From: Deltaproteobacteria bacterium
Lineage (GTDB): Bacteria > Desulfobacterota > Syntrophia > Syntrophales > Smithellaceae
Reading direction: 5' to 3'
Length of the DNA: 44,696 bases
Assembly (NCBI GenBank): GCA_012729055.1
Contig: JAAYDW010000024.1
Span: forward strand, 1-44,696
Part shown: piece by piece, positions 7,878 to 16,403 of the stretch
How positions within the stretch are numbered: position 1 is the stretch's first letter
How the letters are laid out: every line of letters starts with the position of its first letter
Made by a program: the position numbers and the translations under genes
Notes under the pieces: generated by a model
What the model was told of the DNA's origin: nothing
The model's input: only the letters and a program-made list of their open reading frames with translations
The model's database searches: none

Positions 7878-8995
7878 GCTGGCTCAGAATCCGTGAACTG
7901 GTCCGCAAGGAATTCATCCAGCTTTTGCGCGACAGGCGCAACCGCCTGGTGCTTTTTGTCGCGCCGCTCATCCAGATGCTGGTTTTCGGTTACGTCGTCA
8001 ACTACGATATTCGCCACATCCGCCTGGCGGTGGTGGATTATTCGCAGACGCGGGAAAGCCGGGAACTGGTCGATGCCTTCACCGGCAGCCGCCTTTTCTT
8101 CGTCACTCACACGCTTTCGGACGAGAAAAGGCTTACGGACCTGCTGCTGCGCGGCCGGGTGGACATGGGACTCGGCATCGCCCCGGATTTTGCGGCGCGC
8201 CTGCGCAGCGGAAAGACGGCCGCGGTCCAGATCCTGGCCGACGGATCGATGAGCAACATGGCGGCGCTGCGCGTGGCCTACGCGGCAAGCGTTCTGGAGC
8301 GTTACAATTCGGACAAGCTCCGTGAGCTCCATGCCCGCCAGATCTCCTACGGCCGCATCGACGCCCGCATCCGCACCTGGTACAATCCGAACATCGAAAG
8401 CCAGTACTTCTTTGTTCCCGGCATCGTCGCGTTCGTCATCATGCTGATCTCGCTTTTGCTCACGTCGATCGCCATCATCCGGGAAAAGGAAGCCGGCACG
8501 ATGGAGCAGCTCATCGTCACGCCGCTGCGGGCCTCCGAGCTGATCTTCGGAAAAACCATTCCCTATGCGATCCTGTCGCTGGTGCAGCTTGTCGTCGTCA
8601 TACTTGCGGCCATTGTCTGGTTTGAAATTCCGCTTGCCGGCAGCGTCGGACTGCTGTTTTTCGCCGCCTGTTTGTTTCTCCTCAGCACCCTGGGGATCGG
8701 CCTCTTCATTTCCACCATCTCCTCGACCCAGCAGCAGGCCATGATGACGACCTTCTTTTTCATATTGCCTTTTTTCATGCTGAGCGGCTTTGTTTTCCCC
8801 ATCGACAATATGCCGGTGGTCGTGCAGGCGCTGACGTATCTCAATCCGCTGCGGTATTTTCTGGTCATCCTCCGGGGGCTCTTTCTCAAGGGCGTCGGCC
8901 TGGAGATTCTCTGGCCGCAGTATGTGTTCCTGGCGGTACTCGGGGCGATCGTTTTTGCCGGCGCGATTGTCCGCTTTAAAAAACGGCTGGATTAG
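7874..8995 (+). CDS. ABC-2 type permease, YbhR-like
   Basis: This 373-residue paralogue of the preceding permease has the same topology: N-terminal helix, periplasmic domain, coupling motif REKEAGTMEQLIVTPL, and five C-terminal helices. I chose the GTG at 7874, preceded by GGAGGG and overlapping the upstream stop by 4 bases, because the frame before it encodes only the shadow of the other permease. It is the last gene of the exporter operon. No terminator is visible in the short gap to the next gene. Confidence 0.92.
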   Translation: MSWLRIRELVRKEFIQLLRDRRNRLVLFVAPLIQMLVFGYVVNYDIRHIRLAVVDYSQTRESRELVDAFTGSRLFFVTHTLSDEKRLTDLLLRGRVDMGLGIAPDFAARLRSGKTAAVQILADGSMSNMAALRVAYAASVLERYNSDKLRELHARQISYGRIDARIRTWYNPNIESQYFFVPGIVAFVIMLISLLLTSIAIIREKEAGTMEQLIVTPLRASELIFGKTIPYAILSLVQLVVVILAAIVWFEIPLAGSVGLLFFAACLFLLSTLGIGLFISTISSTQQQAMMTTFFFILPFFMLSGFVFPIDNMPVVVQALTYLNPLRYFLVILRGLFLKGVGLEILWPQYVFLAVLGAIVFAGAIVRFKKRLD

Positions 8996-9068
8996 TGTAG
9001 AAAAGACACAGAATGCTGCGAAGAAACAGCTGCGGCCGTTTTAAAGGCGGGTGGAAAGACGGGCAGGT

Positions 9069-10061
9069 ATGCTTAAGGTCATCCGGGACGAAAAACAGAT
9101 TGCCAGGTATGCGCGGCAGTTCGCAAGGAGCTTCCGGCCGCTGGTCGATGAAAAAATCCGCGTCCGGCTGGGGCACCAGGGGGCGAGCTTTGCGGCAAAG
9201 GTTTCCTGGTCCAGAAAGCTGAGGATGTGGACGCTGGCCCGGACCACGAAAGGTGTCCGCTACTGGAACACGTTCGGCACCAGCCGGCCCGAGGAAAACG
9301 GACATCTGGCCATCACCTCTGAAGTGAATTTCCCCTGGACGGGCATCGACCGCAAGACCGGCGCCGCTTTTGCCGAAGACGCCTGGCGGCGCGTTTATGC
9401 GGTCCACCGGGGCAAAATCGGCGGCGGCAAAAAAGGCATCGGCAAATCGCTTTTTGAGGAAAACTACCGGGGCTGCTGGGCCTGGATGGAAGACGGCGAT
9501 ACGCTGGCGCAGGTCGCGGTGATCGGCGCCTTCGCCGGCGGCCGGCTGGCCCTGCAGGTCGCCCAGTTTGTGAGGAAGGTGGAAAAACTGAAATCGGCCG
9601 CGCTCATCACGCCGCAAACCTCGCTCAATTTTTCGGAAGTGGCGTTTCGCGAGGAGCTGGTGGGCAAGCCCCCCGGCCCGCCCGGGACAAGCGTCGGAGA
9701 CTGCGATCACGATTTGATTGTGAGCCGGCTGGCGAATCTTTTGGGCCGCTGGAAGTTCATTGTCGGCAACGATTCCTCAACCGATCTGTTTCTAGTGCGC
9801 CCCGACAGCCGCGCGATCACTCACCTGATCGCGGTTTCAACCGGTCTCCGGGAGGAAGAAACGCTCGCCGCCGCGGCCGCGCTGCTGTTGCGCCGTGCCG
9901 CCGAAGACGCGCCTCCGGCCGCCTTTTTAATGCTGCCGGAGGATCAGATCGCCGGGTATGCCCCGCGGCTGCAGACGATCGGCATTGAAACGCTGGTGTG
10001 CCGCCTCGAGGGCGAACGGATAATTTTCCCGGATCTGGGTAAAATCCGGATCGACCCGTAA
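9069..10061 (+). CDS. Unrecognised soluble protein of about 330 residues
   Basis: I do not recognise a family. The protein has no signal peptide, membrane helix or cysteine cluster. The N-terminal part (1-150) is basic with many Arg, Lys and aromatic residues (for example RKLRMWTLARTTKGVRYWNTFG). A Pro-rich linker (VGKPPGPPGTS, about 205) leads into a C-terminal part of about 110 residues with a regular alternation of strands and helices. The N-terminal part could bind nucleic acid, but that is a guess. The start is uncertain: ATG at 9069 or GTG at 9051, neither with a strong ribosome-binding site. It lies 70 bases behind the exporter operon and could be co-transcribed. Codon use and GC content look like those of the neighbours, so it is probably a real gene. 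Confidence 0.6.
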   Translation: MLKVIRDEKQIARYARQFARSFRPLVDEKIRVRLGHQGASFAAKVSWSRKLRMWTLARTTKGVRYWNTFGTSRPEENGHLAITSEVNFPWTGIDRKTGAAFAEDAWRRVYAVHRGKIGGGKKGIGKSLFEENYRGCWAWMEDGDTLAQVAVIGAFAGGRLALQVAQFVRKVEKLKSAALITPQTSLNFSEVAFREELVGKPPGPPGTSVGDCDHDLIVSRLANLLGRWKFIVGNDSSTDLFLVRPDSRAITHLIAVSTGLREEETLAAAAALLLRRAAEDAPPAAFLMLPEDQIAGYAPRLQTIGIETLVCRLEGERIIFPDLGKIRIDP

Positions 10062-10204
10062 GCGCCGTATTCGCGCGCCGGGAGAAGTCGGCCGCGCCAG
10101 GCGGAACATCACGCGTTCGGCACACGTTATCAAGATGACTCCTCTGCCGGGCAATATTTCCGGCAACCGGGATATTCAGACTGCGTTGTTTCCTGTGCAA
10201 AAAA

Positions 10205-10263
10205 ATGGAAAGAAAAAAGAAGGAACAAGAAATCCGGCGGCCGGGCCTGCGCCGGGCCGCCGG
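10205..10263 (-). terminator. Terminator of the minus-strand substrate-binding protein gene
   Basis: On the minus strand, a GC hairpin (arms 10234-10242 and 10255-10263, 9 perfect base pairs) follows the stop of the SBP gene by about 20 bases. After it the minus strand becomes T-rich (10205-10233). The plus-strand reading has no T-run. Confidence 0.6.
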
Positions 10264-10283
10264 TAACAGGTAATGGGTGGTTG

Positions 10284-11537
10284 TTACTCTATCTTGCCGA
10301 CTTTGGACTCAAAGCGGATCATGTTCGCCTTGCTCTTGGAAACCTTCTTGATGTCTTCCCATTCCTTGTCGCTCTTGATCCACCAAAAGTACTGGACCGG
10401 CGGCGTCAGGCGGCCGTCTTCGACGGTCTGGATGGAACCGTTGATCAACAGGCGGCCGTTGTCGGCGATGCCGAAAATTTCCGTCGGAATTTTATCCCCG
10501 ACGATGGGCAGGGCCCGGGGAAACGCGGCCCGGATGGCCCGGACGTCGGTCGTTGTGCCGGCCGCTTCAATGGCCTTGGCCAGCGCGTGAGTGGAGCCGT
10601 AGTGCCGGAAACATTCAGACGTGACCATCCGCTTGTAGGTGGCCTTGAATTTCTTTTCGAAGGGCTCGGAGGCGGGAACGGGCACGCTCATGGGGGTGGC
10701 GACGCCGATGGTGTTGTTCATCAGCTTGTATCCTTTGAGCAGATTGCCCATGTAATCGAGTTTCGCCTGGTCAATGACGATGAACCCGCCTTTAAAACCC
10801 ATGCCGCGCGCCTGTTCGATGACGAGCGCCGTCGTCGCCGAGGGGCCGCCGATCAGCATTGCGTCCGGTTTGGTGGCGAGCGCCGCCGTGAGCGGCGCGG
10901 AAAAGTCCGTTTCCGTGTAATAGTTGGCGGGTTTGTCCGCCGTGATGACGCCGCCCGCTTTTTCCCACTGCTCCTTGAAAGCCACCCGCCATTCCTCGCC
11001 GTAACTGCCGGCGGTGGCGGCCATGGCAATTCTCTTGTACCCTTTCTTCTGGGCCAGTTCGATAAACTGCTGGACGTAAACCAGGAAGTTGGGCGCCGTG
11101 AGTCCGATAAGCAGTTTGTTGCCCATCTGGGTGACCTTGGGGGTGCTGGTATAGGCCATCAGCAGAAACTCGCTGCCTTTTTCTTCATTGATCTTGGCCA
11201 TGGCCGCGATGGTTGTGAAAACGCCGTTGTATACGGCAACGGCGCCGTTGTTGCGGAAGCGCCTGGCGTTGTTCACGGCCGCCGTCGGATCGGCCCGGTC
11301 GTCGAGTTTTTCAAGCTTGAGCAGATACTTTTTCCCTTTGACGACCACGCCGCCTGCGGCATTGATTTCGTTGACCGCCATGTCGACGCCGTAAAGGCAG
11401 TCCTGCCCGTATTCCGCCGCGGGTCCGGAAAGCGGTCCCGAAAAGCCGAGGATGATGTCCTGGGCCCGGGCGAGGGGTGTCCACGACATGACCAGACAGA
11501 TAACCGAAAAAACAATAATCCCTTTCCACTGCTTCAT
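10284..11537 (-). CDS. Periplasmic substrate-binding protein, branched-chain amino acid ABC type
   Basis: This 417-residue protein belongs to the Peripla_BP_6/LivJ-like family, which captures amino acids, aromatic acids or other carboxylates for an ABC importer. The start is the ATG at 11537, with GGAGGAGG about 5 bases upstream; the frame extends further but only with low-complexity residues. Residues 1-25 are a signal peptide with an ARA cleavage site before Gln26. The mature protein opens with ILGFSGPLSGPAAEYGQD, typical of the family. No permease or ATPase gene adjoins it, so it is an orphan SBP, and it is a close paralogue of the SBP at 28058. The ligand is unknown; the livHMGF core at 35-38 kb is the only importer in the window that it could serve. 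Confidence 0.9.
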   Translation of the reverse strand: MKQWKGIIVFSVICLVMSWTPLARAQDIILGFSGPLSGPAAEYGQDCLYGVDMAVNEINAAGGVVVKGKKYLLKLEKLDDRADPTAAVNNARRFRNNGAVAVYNGVFTTIAAMAKINEEKGSEFLLMAYTSTPKVTQMGNKLLIGLTAPNFLVYVQQFIELAQKKGYKRIAMAATAGSYGEEWRVAFKEQWEKAGGVITADKPANYYTETDFSAPLTAALATKPDAMLIGGPSATTALVIEQARGMGFKGGFIVIDQAKLDYMGNLLKGYKLMNNTIGVATPMSVPVPASEPFEKKFKATYKRMVTSECFRHYGSTHALAKAIEAAGTTTDVRAIRAAFPRALPIVGDKIPTEIFGIADNGRLLINGSIQTVEDGRLTPPVQYFWWIKSDKEWEDIKKVSKSKANMIRFESKVGKIE

Positions 11538-11736
11538 TTTTTCCTCCTCCTCTTTTGTGTTGAATATCCCCTGCAATAATTTTCAAACGTTCAATAAAAG
11601 AGCCGGCATGGATTGCCGAAGAAAGCAAACAAAACGGATGAATTACATTCAGCTTCCGGAGTCCGCGCGCCTGGTTGTTAAAAAGCTCGTGTAATCAAAG
11701 ACTTCATTTCTATATTCAATTTTAGCCTGTGGAGCC

Positions 11737-11765
11737 AGTATAGAAAAAACGCCTCTGTCTGTCAA
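11737..11765 (-). promoter_or_regulatory. Sigma-70 promoter of the substrate-binding protein gene
   Basis: The minus strand reads TTGACA (11765-11760), a 17-base spacer, then TATACT (11742-11737), which is close to consensus. It lies just past the stop of the upstream activase gene and would give a leader of about 190 bases before the SBP start, so the SBP is probably transcribed separately from the activase. Confidence 0.75.
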
Positions 11766-11789
11766 TCGAATTAACTTAAAAAAATAAAA

Positions 11790-14700
11790 TTATCTTCTTT
11801 GCGGTCCGACCATCGCGTCATTGAGGCGACTCGCGCCAAGACAGAAGGCGTCGAGTTTGGCCTCAAGAAGCTGCGGAAAAGGAGAGCCGTCGCTCTCGAT
11901 CGACAAAAAAGGCAGTTCGTCGAAGTCCGCAAGGGTTTTTTTCAAAGCCCGGTTGCCGGGCGTCAGAGCCGTTTTTACCGGAGAGCGCATGGTGTCCGTT
12001 AAAATCGCTTCCGCCAGGCGGCTGGGCATGCAGCCGAACGGTCCGATGGAAATGACTCCGCAGACGGACGTGGCGATTTCGGAAAGCGCGCTGCCGATGG
12101 TGAGAATTGCCTCGCCGGCGAGGTGCGGGGAGAGAAAAGGCCGCGCATGCCGGAAAATCTCGTCGATATCGACCGGCGCGGCGGGGCCCAGCCCGGATTG
12201 CTGCAGGATCCTCTGGAGAGCATGCGTGTAGCGTCCGACATAGAGCTCCACCAAGAGCAGCTTGAGCCGATCCAGCGGCGGCAAGTGATGACGGATGAGG
12301 TTCTTTCGGACCAGGTAGTTGGTGTAGCGGATCCATTCGCCGACCGGCGAACACACGACGGCAAATCCTCTCCGGGCCAGGATTTCGGTGAGGCGCCGCC
12401 GGGCCAGATCATCGCGCCGGACAAAAATTTCACCGACCAGGGCCACCACGGGCAGATGCGGATGAGGCCGGTTGAGGCCGGGAATGCCGGCGAGGCGGTT
12501 GAGGCTCTCGCCGAGCGCGCGGCATACCGTTTGGAAATCCTTCTGTTCGAGGACGGCAACGAGACGGCGGGATTCTTCCACGAAGATTGCCGTGCCCCGC
12601 CGGGGATCGTCGGCCAGGACGAGGACGAGCGAGCGGATATCCTCCAGCGCGTCGGAAATCACGGCGGCCCACCAGGCGCGCAGGCGGAAAAAGGCGTTCG
12701 TTCCGGCGTAGGAATTTTCAGAAGTGAGCGACAGGACGGCGACGTCTGGAATTTCCAGGCGCCGGATCAGGTCTTCCATGAAAACGGCGTACTGACCGAA
12801 GCGGCAAGGTCCCGATCCCGTCGGCATGAAGTAGGCGACGATTTCACCGGGCCGGCGCAGCTCGCGCACATAGTGGAGCAGCGTTCCCGTGGTGAGAATG
12901 AGCGGCAGGCATTCCTTGCAGGCGGTGTGGGCCCGTCCGAGTTTCAGGATGGCTTCGTCGGCTGCCGGATGCGCGACGGCGGAAAAGCCTTCGCTTTGAA
13001 ACACGGCGGCCAGCATTCGGGTGCCTGTTTCGCCCATGGACGGAAGGAGGACGGTGACGCGCGGATCGGCAAGCGGCAGCGTTTCGCCGTCCGACGTGGT
13101 GATGGAAGCGGCCGATGCGCCGAAAACGGTTTGGGCCGGCCGGAAACCGGTTGCCCTCGCCGGAAGACGGCGGCAGTCGAGATGCCGGTAAGCCGCCATC
13201 ACGTCCAGAAACGCTTCGATGCGTGTTTCCAGCCCCGCGCCCGCCGTGTGGCTGTCCAGCTCCAAGGTGAGGGAGGGTTTGCCGCCCATGAGATCACGGA
13301 AATACGTGAGCAGAAAGGAATCCGGTCCGCAGGAAAAATTGGTGATGTAGACGCCGAAGAGCTGCGGATGTTTTTGCACGAACGAGGCGGCTTTCAGAAT
13401 CTGCTGACCCATTCCCCAGTACATGTTTTTTTTGCCCGGCGACGCGTCCGGCGGCAGAAAGTCGAGCGGAATCACTTGAAAACCGCGCGAGGCGAACATC
13501 CTCGAGATTCCCTTGTTGGCCTCGGCGGCCCAGGCGGAATAGGGACGCCCGAAAAGGACGATCGCGTTGGAGTCGGGATTTTTTCCCAGGTGGGAAAGCG
13601 CCTCGTCTCCCAGCCGCCGCATCGCGGCAAAGCAGTTTGCCTGGGCGTTAAGAGCAATTCCAAACGCCCGGGCGGCCCGCGACCGGCCGACGCCCAGCGC
13701 GCGGGCCGCGTCGCAAAGCGGTTTTTCCATAGCTGTGAGGCCGTCGGTGAGGTCGATCAGCGGCGCCAGAATTTTCAGGCCTTTTTCGGCGCGCCGCTCG
13801 AGGACCGGACGGAAGGCGCTTTGCAGATAAAACGTTTCTCCCTGGACAAACGGACAGGCCTGCGAATCCCTGGCGCTGCCGTCGTTTTGCAGCGCCTTGA
13901 AATGCGGCAGGAAGATGGCGTCGCAGGCGTGGGGAAATTTTAAAAGCGCGTCAAAGAAGCCGTGGGCCAGTTCGGCGGGATAACAAAAGGCGGCGTTTTT
14001 TTCGTCGATGCCCGCCTGCGTAAAAGTATGGGGAAGAACCGGTTCATAGCCCAACTCGGAAAAAAACGTCGCGTAAAGCGGATAATAGGTGTTGACCAGG
14101 AAACTGCGGTTGAAACCGATCCGGCCGCGGGCCGGTCGTTTGTCCGCGCTTGGCCCGGCGGAAACGCCGAAGACGAGCGCCTGTCGCATAGCCGCGAGAT
14201 CCAGCGACGGATCTCCGTCATCGTGGCCGTGGCGCAGATTGTAATACTTGTTGCAGGCGCCGCCGAACGGATAGCGCTTGCCCTCCATTTCGATGACCGA
14301 GACGGAGCAGCGGCGGTCGCAGCGCTCGGGCGCGCCCCGGCAAATAAAGGATTTGCCGTAGCGGACTTCCCGGCCGCCGAGAAGGGCCAGATCGAAAGAA
14401 GAGGGGGTCAAAAGCCTCTGCGCGATTTTTTGCTTGACGGCCAGCGCCGCGCCGTAGGCGCCCATGAGGCCTGGTTCCGGCGGAACGGTGATGGGCTTTC
14501 CGGTGAGCGCCGCCATGGCGAGCGGCACCGCCCGGTTGTAACAGACGCCGCCCTGCATGAAAATTTTCTTTCCCACGGGGCGGTGGCCTTTCACGCGGTT
14601 GGCGTAATTCATACAGACGGAGTACACCAGGCCGGCCAGAATGTCTTCGCGCGCGCGGCCCTCGGCGATCGCGTTTTTCATATCCGAGGAAATGAACGCG

Positions 14701-16112
14701 GCGCACTGATCGCTGAAGTTGGGCGGCCGCCGGCCCTGAAGCGCGAGCGCGGCGATGTCTTCCATCGGCACGCCCAGGGTTTCCAGGGCGGACTCTTCCA
14801 GAAAGGAGCCGGTGCCGGCCGAACAGGCTTCGTTCATCGCATAGTCGGAGGCGACGCCGCCGGTGAGAAACGTGTATTTGGCGTCCTGGCCGCCGATCTC
14901 AAAGATCGTGTCCACCTCCGGATCGAAATGCGCCGCGGCCGTGGCGTGCGCGACAATTTCGTTCATCATGCCGTCCGTCTGCGCATGCAGCGCGGCGATC
15001 TGCCGGCCCGACCCGCAGACGCCGATCGCCTCGATCGCAATGCCTGTGGGATCCGTCTGCCGGCGGATCTGCTCCAGGAGCGCGCGGTAGCAGCTGCGGG
15101 CCGCCCCGACGGGATCGCCGTTGGTGCGCAGGTAGACGTCCGCCGCGATGGCGTCGTCCCGCGTCCGCAGCAAGACGGCCTTGGTGGTTGTCGAGCCGAC
15201 ATCCAGGCCCAGGAGGCAGACGTCGCCCGGCTCCAGCCGCGCGCGGCCGACGGTTTTGAACGTCACCTGTCCCGAAAAACCGGCCAGCGCGGGCAGCGTG
15301 TCGAAGGCCGCCGGCGCAGGGCGGATCAGGCGGCGCGGGTCCACCGGCCGGGTGTCGTTTTCACAGGCCCACAGCGCCGTGCCCAGCGCCTCGAAGTAGG
15401 GCGCTGCGGGCGGAACGATGAGGCCGGCGATGTCCCGGCGCAGATAGTCGATCACCATGGCGTTTTGCGCCACGCCGCCGGTGATCAGAATGTTTTGGCG
15501 GGGAACTTTTTTAAGCAGTTCGAGAATTTTTCCGGCCATCATTTTGCACAGGCCGGCCGTGACCTGGGCCCGGGGAACGCCCTTGTTCGTGGCGTGTGTG
15601 CAGTCCGACTTGCAAAACACCGAACAGCGTCCGGAAACGGGGTACGGTTCCTCGGCCGCAACGAAAGCCGCCGCTTCCTCGATCGTGACATTCATGCGCC
15701 GCAGCTGCTGCAGGAAGAATTCTCCCGTTCCGGAAGCGCATTTGTTGCCGGTCTGCACGGCGGCGATCCGGCCGCGCCGGGAAAGGACGTACGCCATGAA
15801 TGTCTCGCCGCCTGCGGAGACGATCGCCGGGCAGAAGACGCCGGGCGGCCGCACATGACGGTAGGCGTGTTCCACCGCCTCCGGTTCGGAAATCGCCGTC
15901 ACGTCGACCAGCTCGCGAAACTTGCGGCCCGTGGCGGCGACGCGGTCGAAGGAGGCCGGATCGTAAGCGTTTAACGCCGCAAGCAGGGTCTTGCGGGGAT
16001 TGCCGTCATGAGGCCATATCCGGCCGGAAAGGATCCGGTTTTCCCCGCGCTCGCGCGCAACCGCGGCGACGGAGATCGTGGAGGCGCCCAAACAAATTCC
16101 CAGGGTTTTCAT
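11790..16112 (-). CDS. Giant acyl-CoA dehydratase activase-like protein with two BadF/HgdC domains and DUF2229
   Basis: This 1440-residue protein has two tandem ASKHA ATPase domains of the BadF/BadG/BcrA/HgdC family (about 1-260 and 300-600), followed by DUF2229 and related regions (about 660-1400). Small HgdC activators are homodimers that hold one [4Fe-4S] cluster between the subunits through two cysteines each, and use ATP to push one electron into a dehydratase or reductase. Here both domains keep both motifs: KCASGTGEF and RCSVFCKSD in the first, EACSAGTGSF and QCAAFISSD in the second. The fusion could therefore form the cluster within one chain. The second domain has GLDVGSTTTK and GGQDAKY. 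The C-terminal part carries further cysteines (for example TACKECLP). Such fused proteins occur widely in anaerobes, but their partner is unknown and no dehydratase subunits lie nearby. Confidence 0.88.
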   Translation of the reverse strand: MKTLGICLGASTISVAAVARERGENRILSGRIWPHDGNPRKTLLAALNAYDPASFDRVAATGRKFRELVDVTAISEPEAVEHAYRHVRPPGVFCPAIVSAGGETFMAYVLSRRGRIAAVQTGNKCASGTGEFFLQQLRRMNVTIEEAAAFVAAEEPYPVSGRCSVFCKSDCTHATNKGVPRAQVTAGLCKMMAGKILELLKKVPRQNILITGGVAQNAMVIDYLRRDIAGLIVPPAAPYFEALGTALWACENDTRPVDPRRLIRPAPAAFDTLPALAGFSGQVTFKTVGRARLEPGDVCLLGLDVGSTTTKAVLLRTRDDAIAADVYLRTNGDPVGAARSCYRALLEQIRRQTDPTGIAIEAIGVCGSGRQIAALHAQTDGMMNEIVAHATAAAHFDPEVDTIFEIGGQDAKYTFLTGGVASDYAMNEACSAGTGSFLEESALETLGVPMEDIAALALQGRRPPNFSDQCAAFISSDMKNAIAEGRAREDILAGLVYSVCMNYANRVKGHRPVGKKIFMQGGVCYNRAVPLAMAALTGKPITVPPEPGLMGAYGAALAVKQKIAQRLLTPSSFDLALLGGREVRYGKSFICRGAPERCDRRCSVSVIEMEGKRYPFGGACNKYYNLRHGHDDGDPSLDLAAMRQALVFGVSAGPSADKRPARGRIGFNRSFLVNTYYPLYATFFSELGYEPVLPHTFTQAGIDEKNAAFCYPAELAHGFFDALLKFPHACDAIFLPHFKALQNDGSARDSQACPFVQGETFYLQSAFRPVLERRAEKGLKILAPLIDLTDGLTAMEKPLCDAARALGVGRSRAARAFGIALNAQANCFAAMRRLGDEALSHLGKNPDSNAIVLFGRPYSAWAAEANKGISRMFASRGFQVIPLDFLPPDASPGKKNMYWGMGQQILKAASFVQKHPQLFGVYITNFSCGPDSFLLTYFRDLMGGKPSLTLELDSHTAGAGLETRIEAFLDVMAAYRHLDCRRLPARATGFRPAQTVFGASAASITTSDGETLPLADPRVTVLLPSMGETGTRMLAAVFQSEGFSAVAHPAADEAILKLGRAHTACKECLPLILTTGTLLHYVRELRRPGEIVAYFMPTGSGPCRFGQYAVFMEDLIRRLEIPDVAVLSLTSENSYAGTNAFFRLRAWWAAVISDALEDIRSLVLVLADDPRRGTAIFVEESRRLVAVLEQKDFQTVCRALGESLNRLAGIPGLNRPHPHLPVVALVGEIFVRRDDLARRRLTEILARRGFAVVCSPVGEWIRYTNYLVRKNLIRHHLPPLDRLKLLLVELYVGRYTHALQRILQQSGLGPAAPVDIDEIFRHARPFLSPHLAGEAILTIGSALSEIATSVCGVISIGPFGCMPSRLAEAILTDTMRSPVKTALTPGNRALKKTLADFDELPFLSIESDGSPFPQLLEAKLDAFCLGASRLNDAMVGPQRR

Positions 16113-16403
16113 CGAAATGTTTCCCTCTTTTATTATTTTGCCGTCTTTGTCCCCGACCGTTGATAAAAAACAGCGTCTTTCGCCGAACTATTCAAATAAA
16201 CGCCGCTTTAGTCAAGTCTTATGTCGCGCCGGCGCGCAGCGGATTTCTGCGCGAGGGCCCTGCCGCGGCTTTTTTGGCAAATAATTGCTTGTCAAGGCCC
16301 CGGCTATTGGGTTAATAATTCACGGTGCGTTAAACCGTGGGTCAATGACGCCCACAAATTCCGGTTCGCCCGGGCGGCGGGCCGGGAAGGCAGCGGGTTA
16401 AAG
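16113..16403. promoter_or_regulatory. Divergent intergenic region with inverted repeat and putative promoter
   Basis: This 291-base gap separates the minus-strand activase from the plus-strand kinase. On the plus strand, TTGTCA (16289-16294) is followed after 18 bases by TAATAA (16313-16318), a plausible sigma-70 promoter. Directly after it lies an inverted repeat, CACGGT (16321-16326) with ACCGTG (16334-16339) around 7 bases, suited to an operator near the start site. I see no small gene with a good ribosome-binding site here. Confidence 0.35.

Noticed and set aside
12123-15974. Two long plus-strand frames (606 and 670 codons) opposite the activase
   Set aside because: They are antisense shadows of a GC-rich gene with clear family motifs on the minus strand; their products are rich in Arg, Gly, His and Gln without any domain.
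16275-16290. TGGCAAATAATTGCTT looks like a sigma-54 promoter before the hybrid kinase
   Set aside because: The distance between GG and GC is 9 bases, one short of the strict 10 required, and there is no nearby enhancer repeat.
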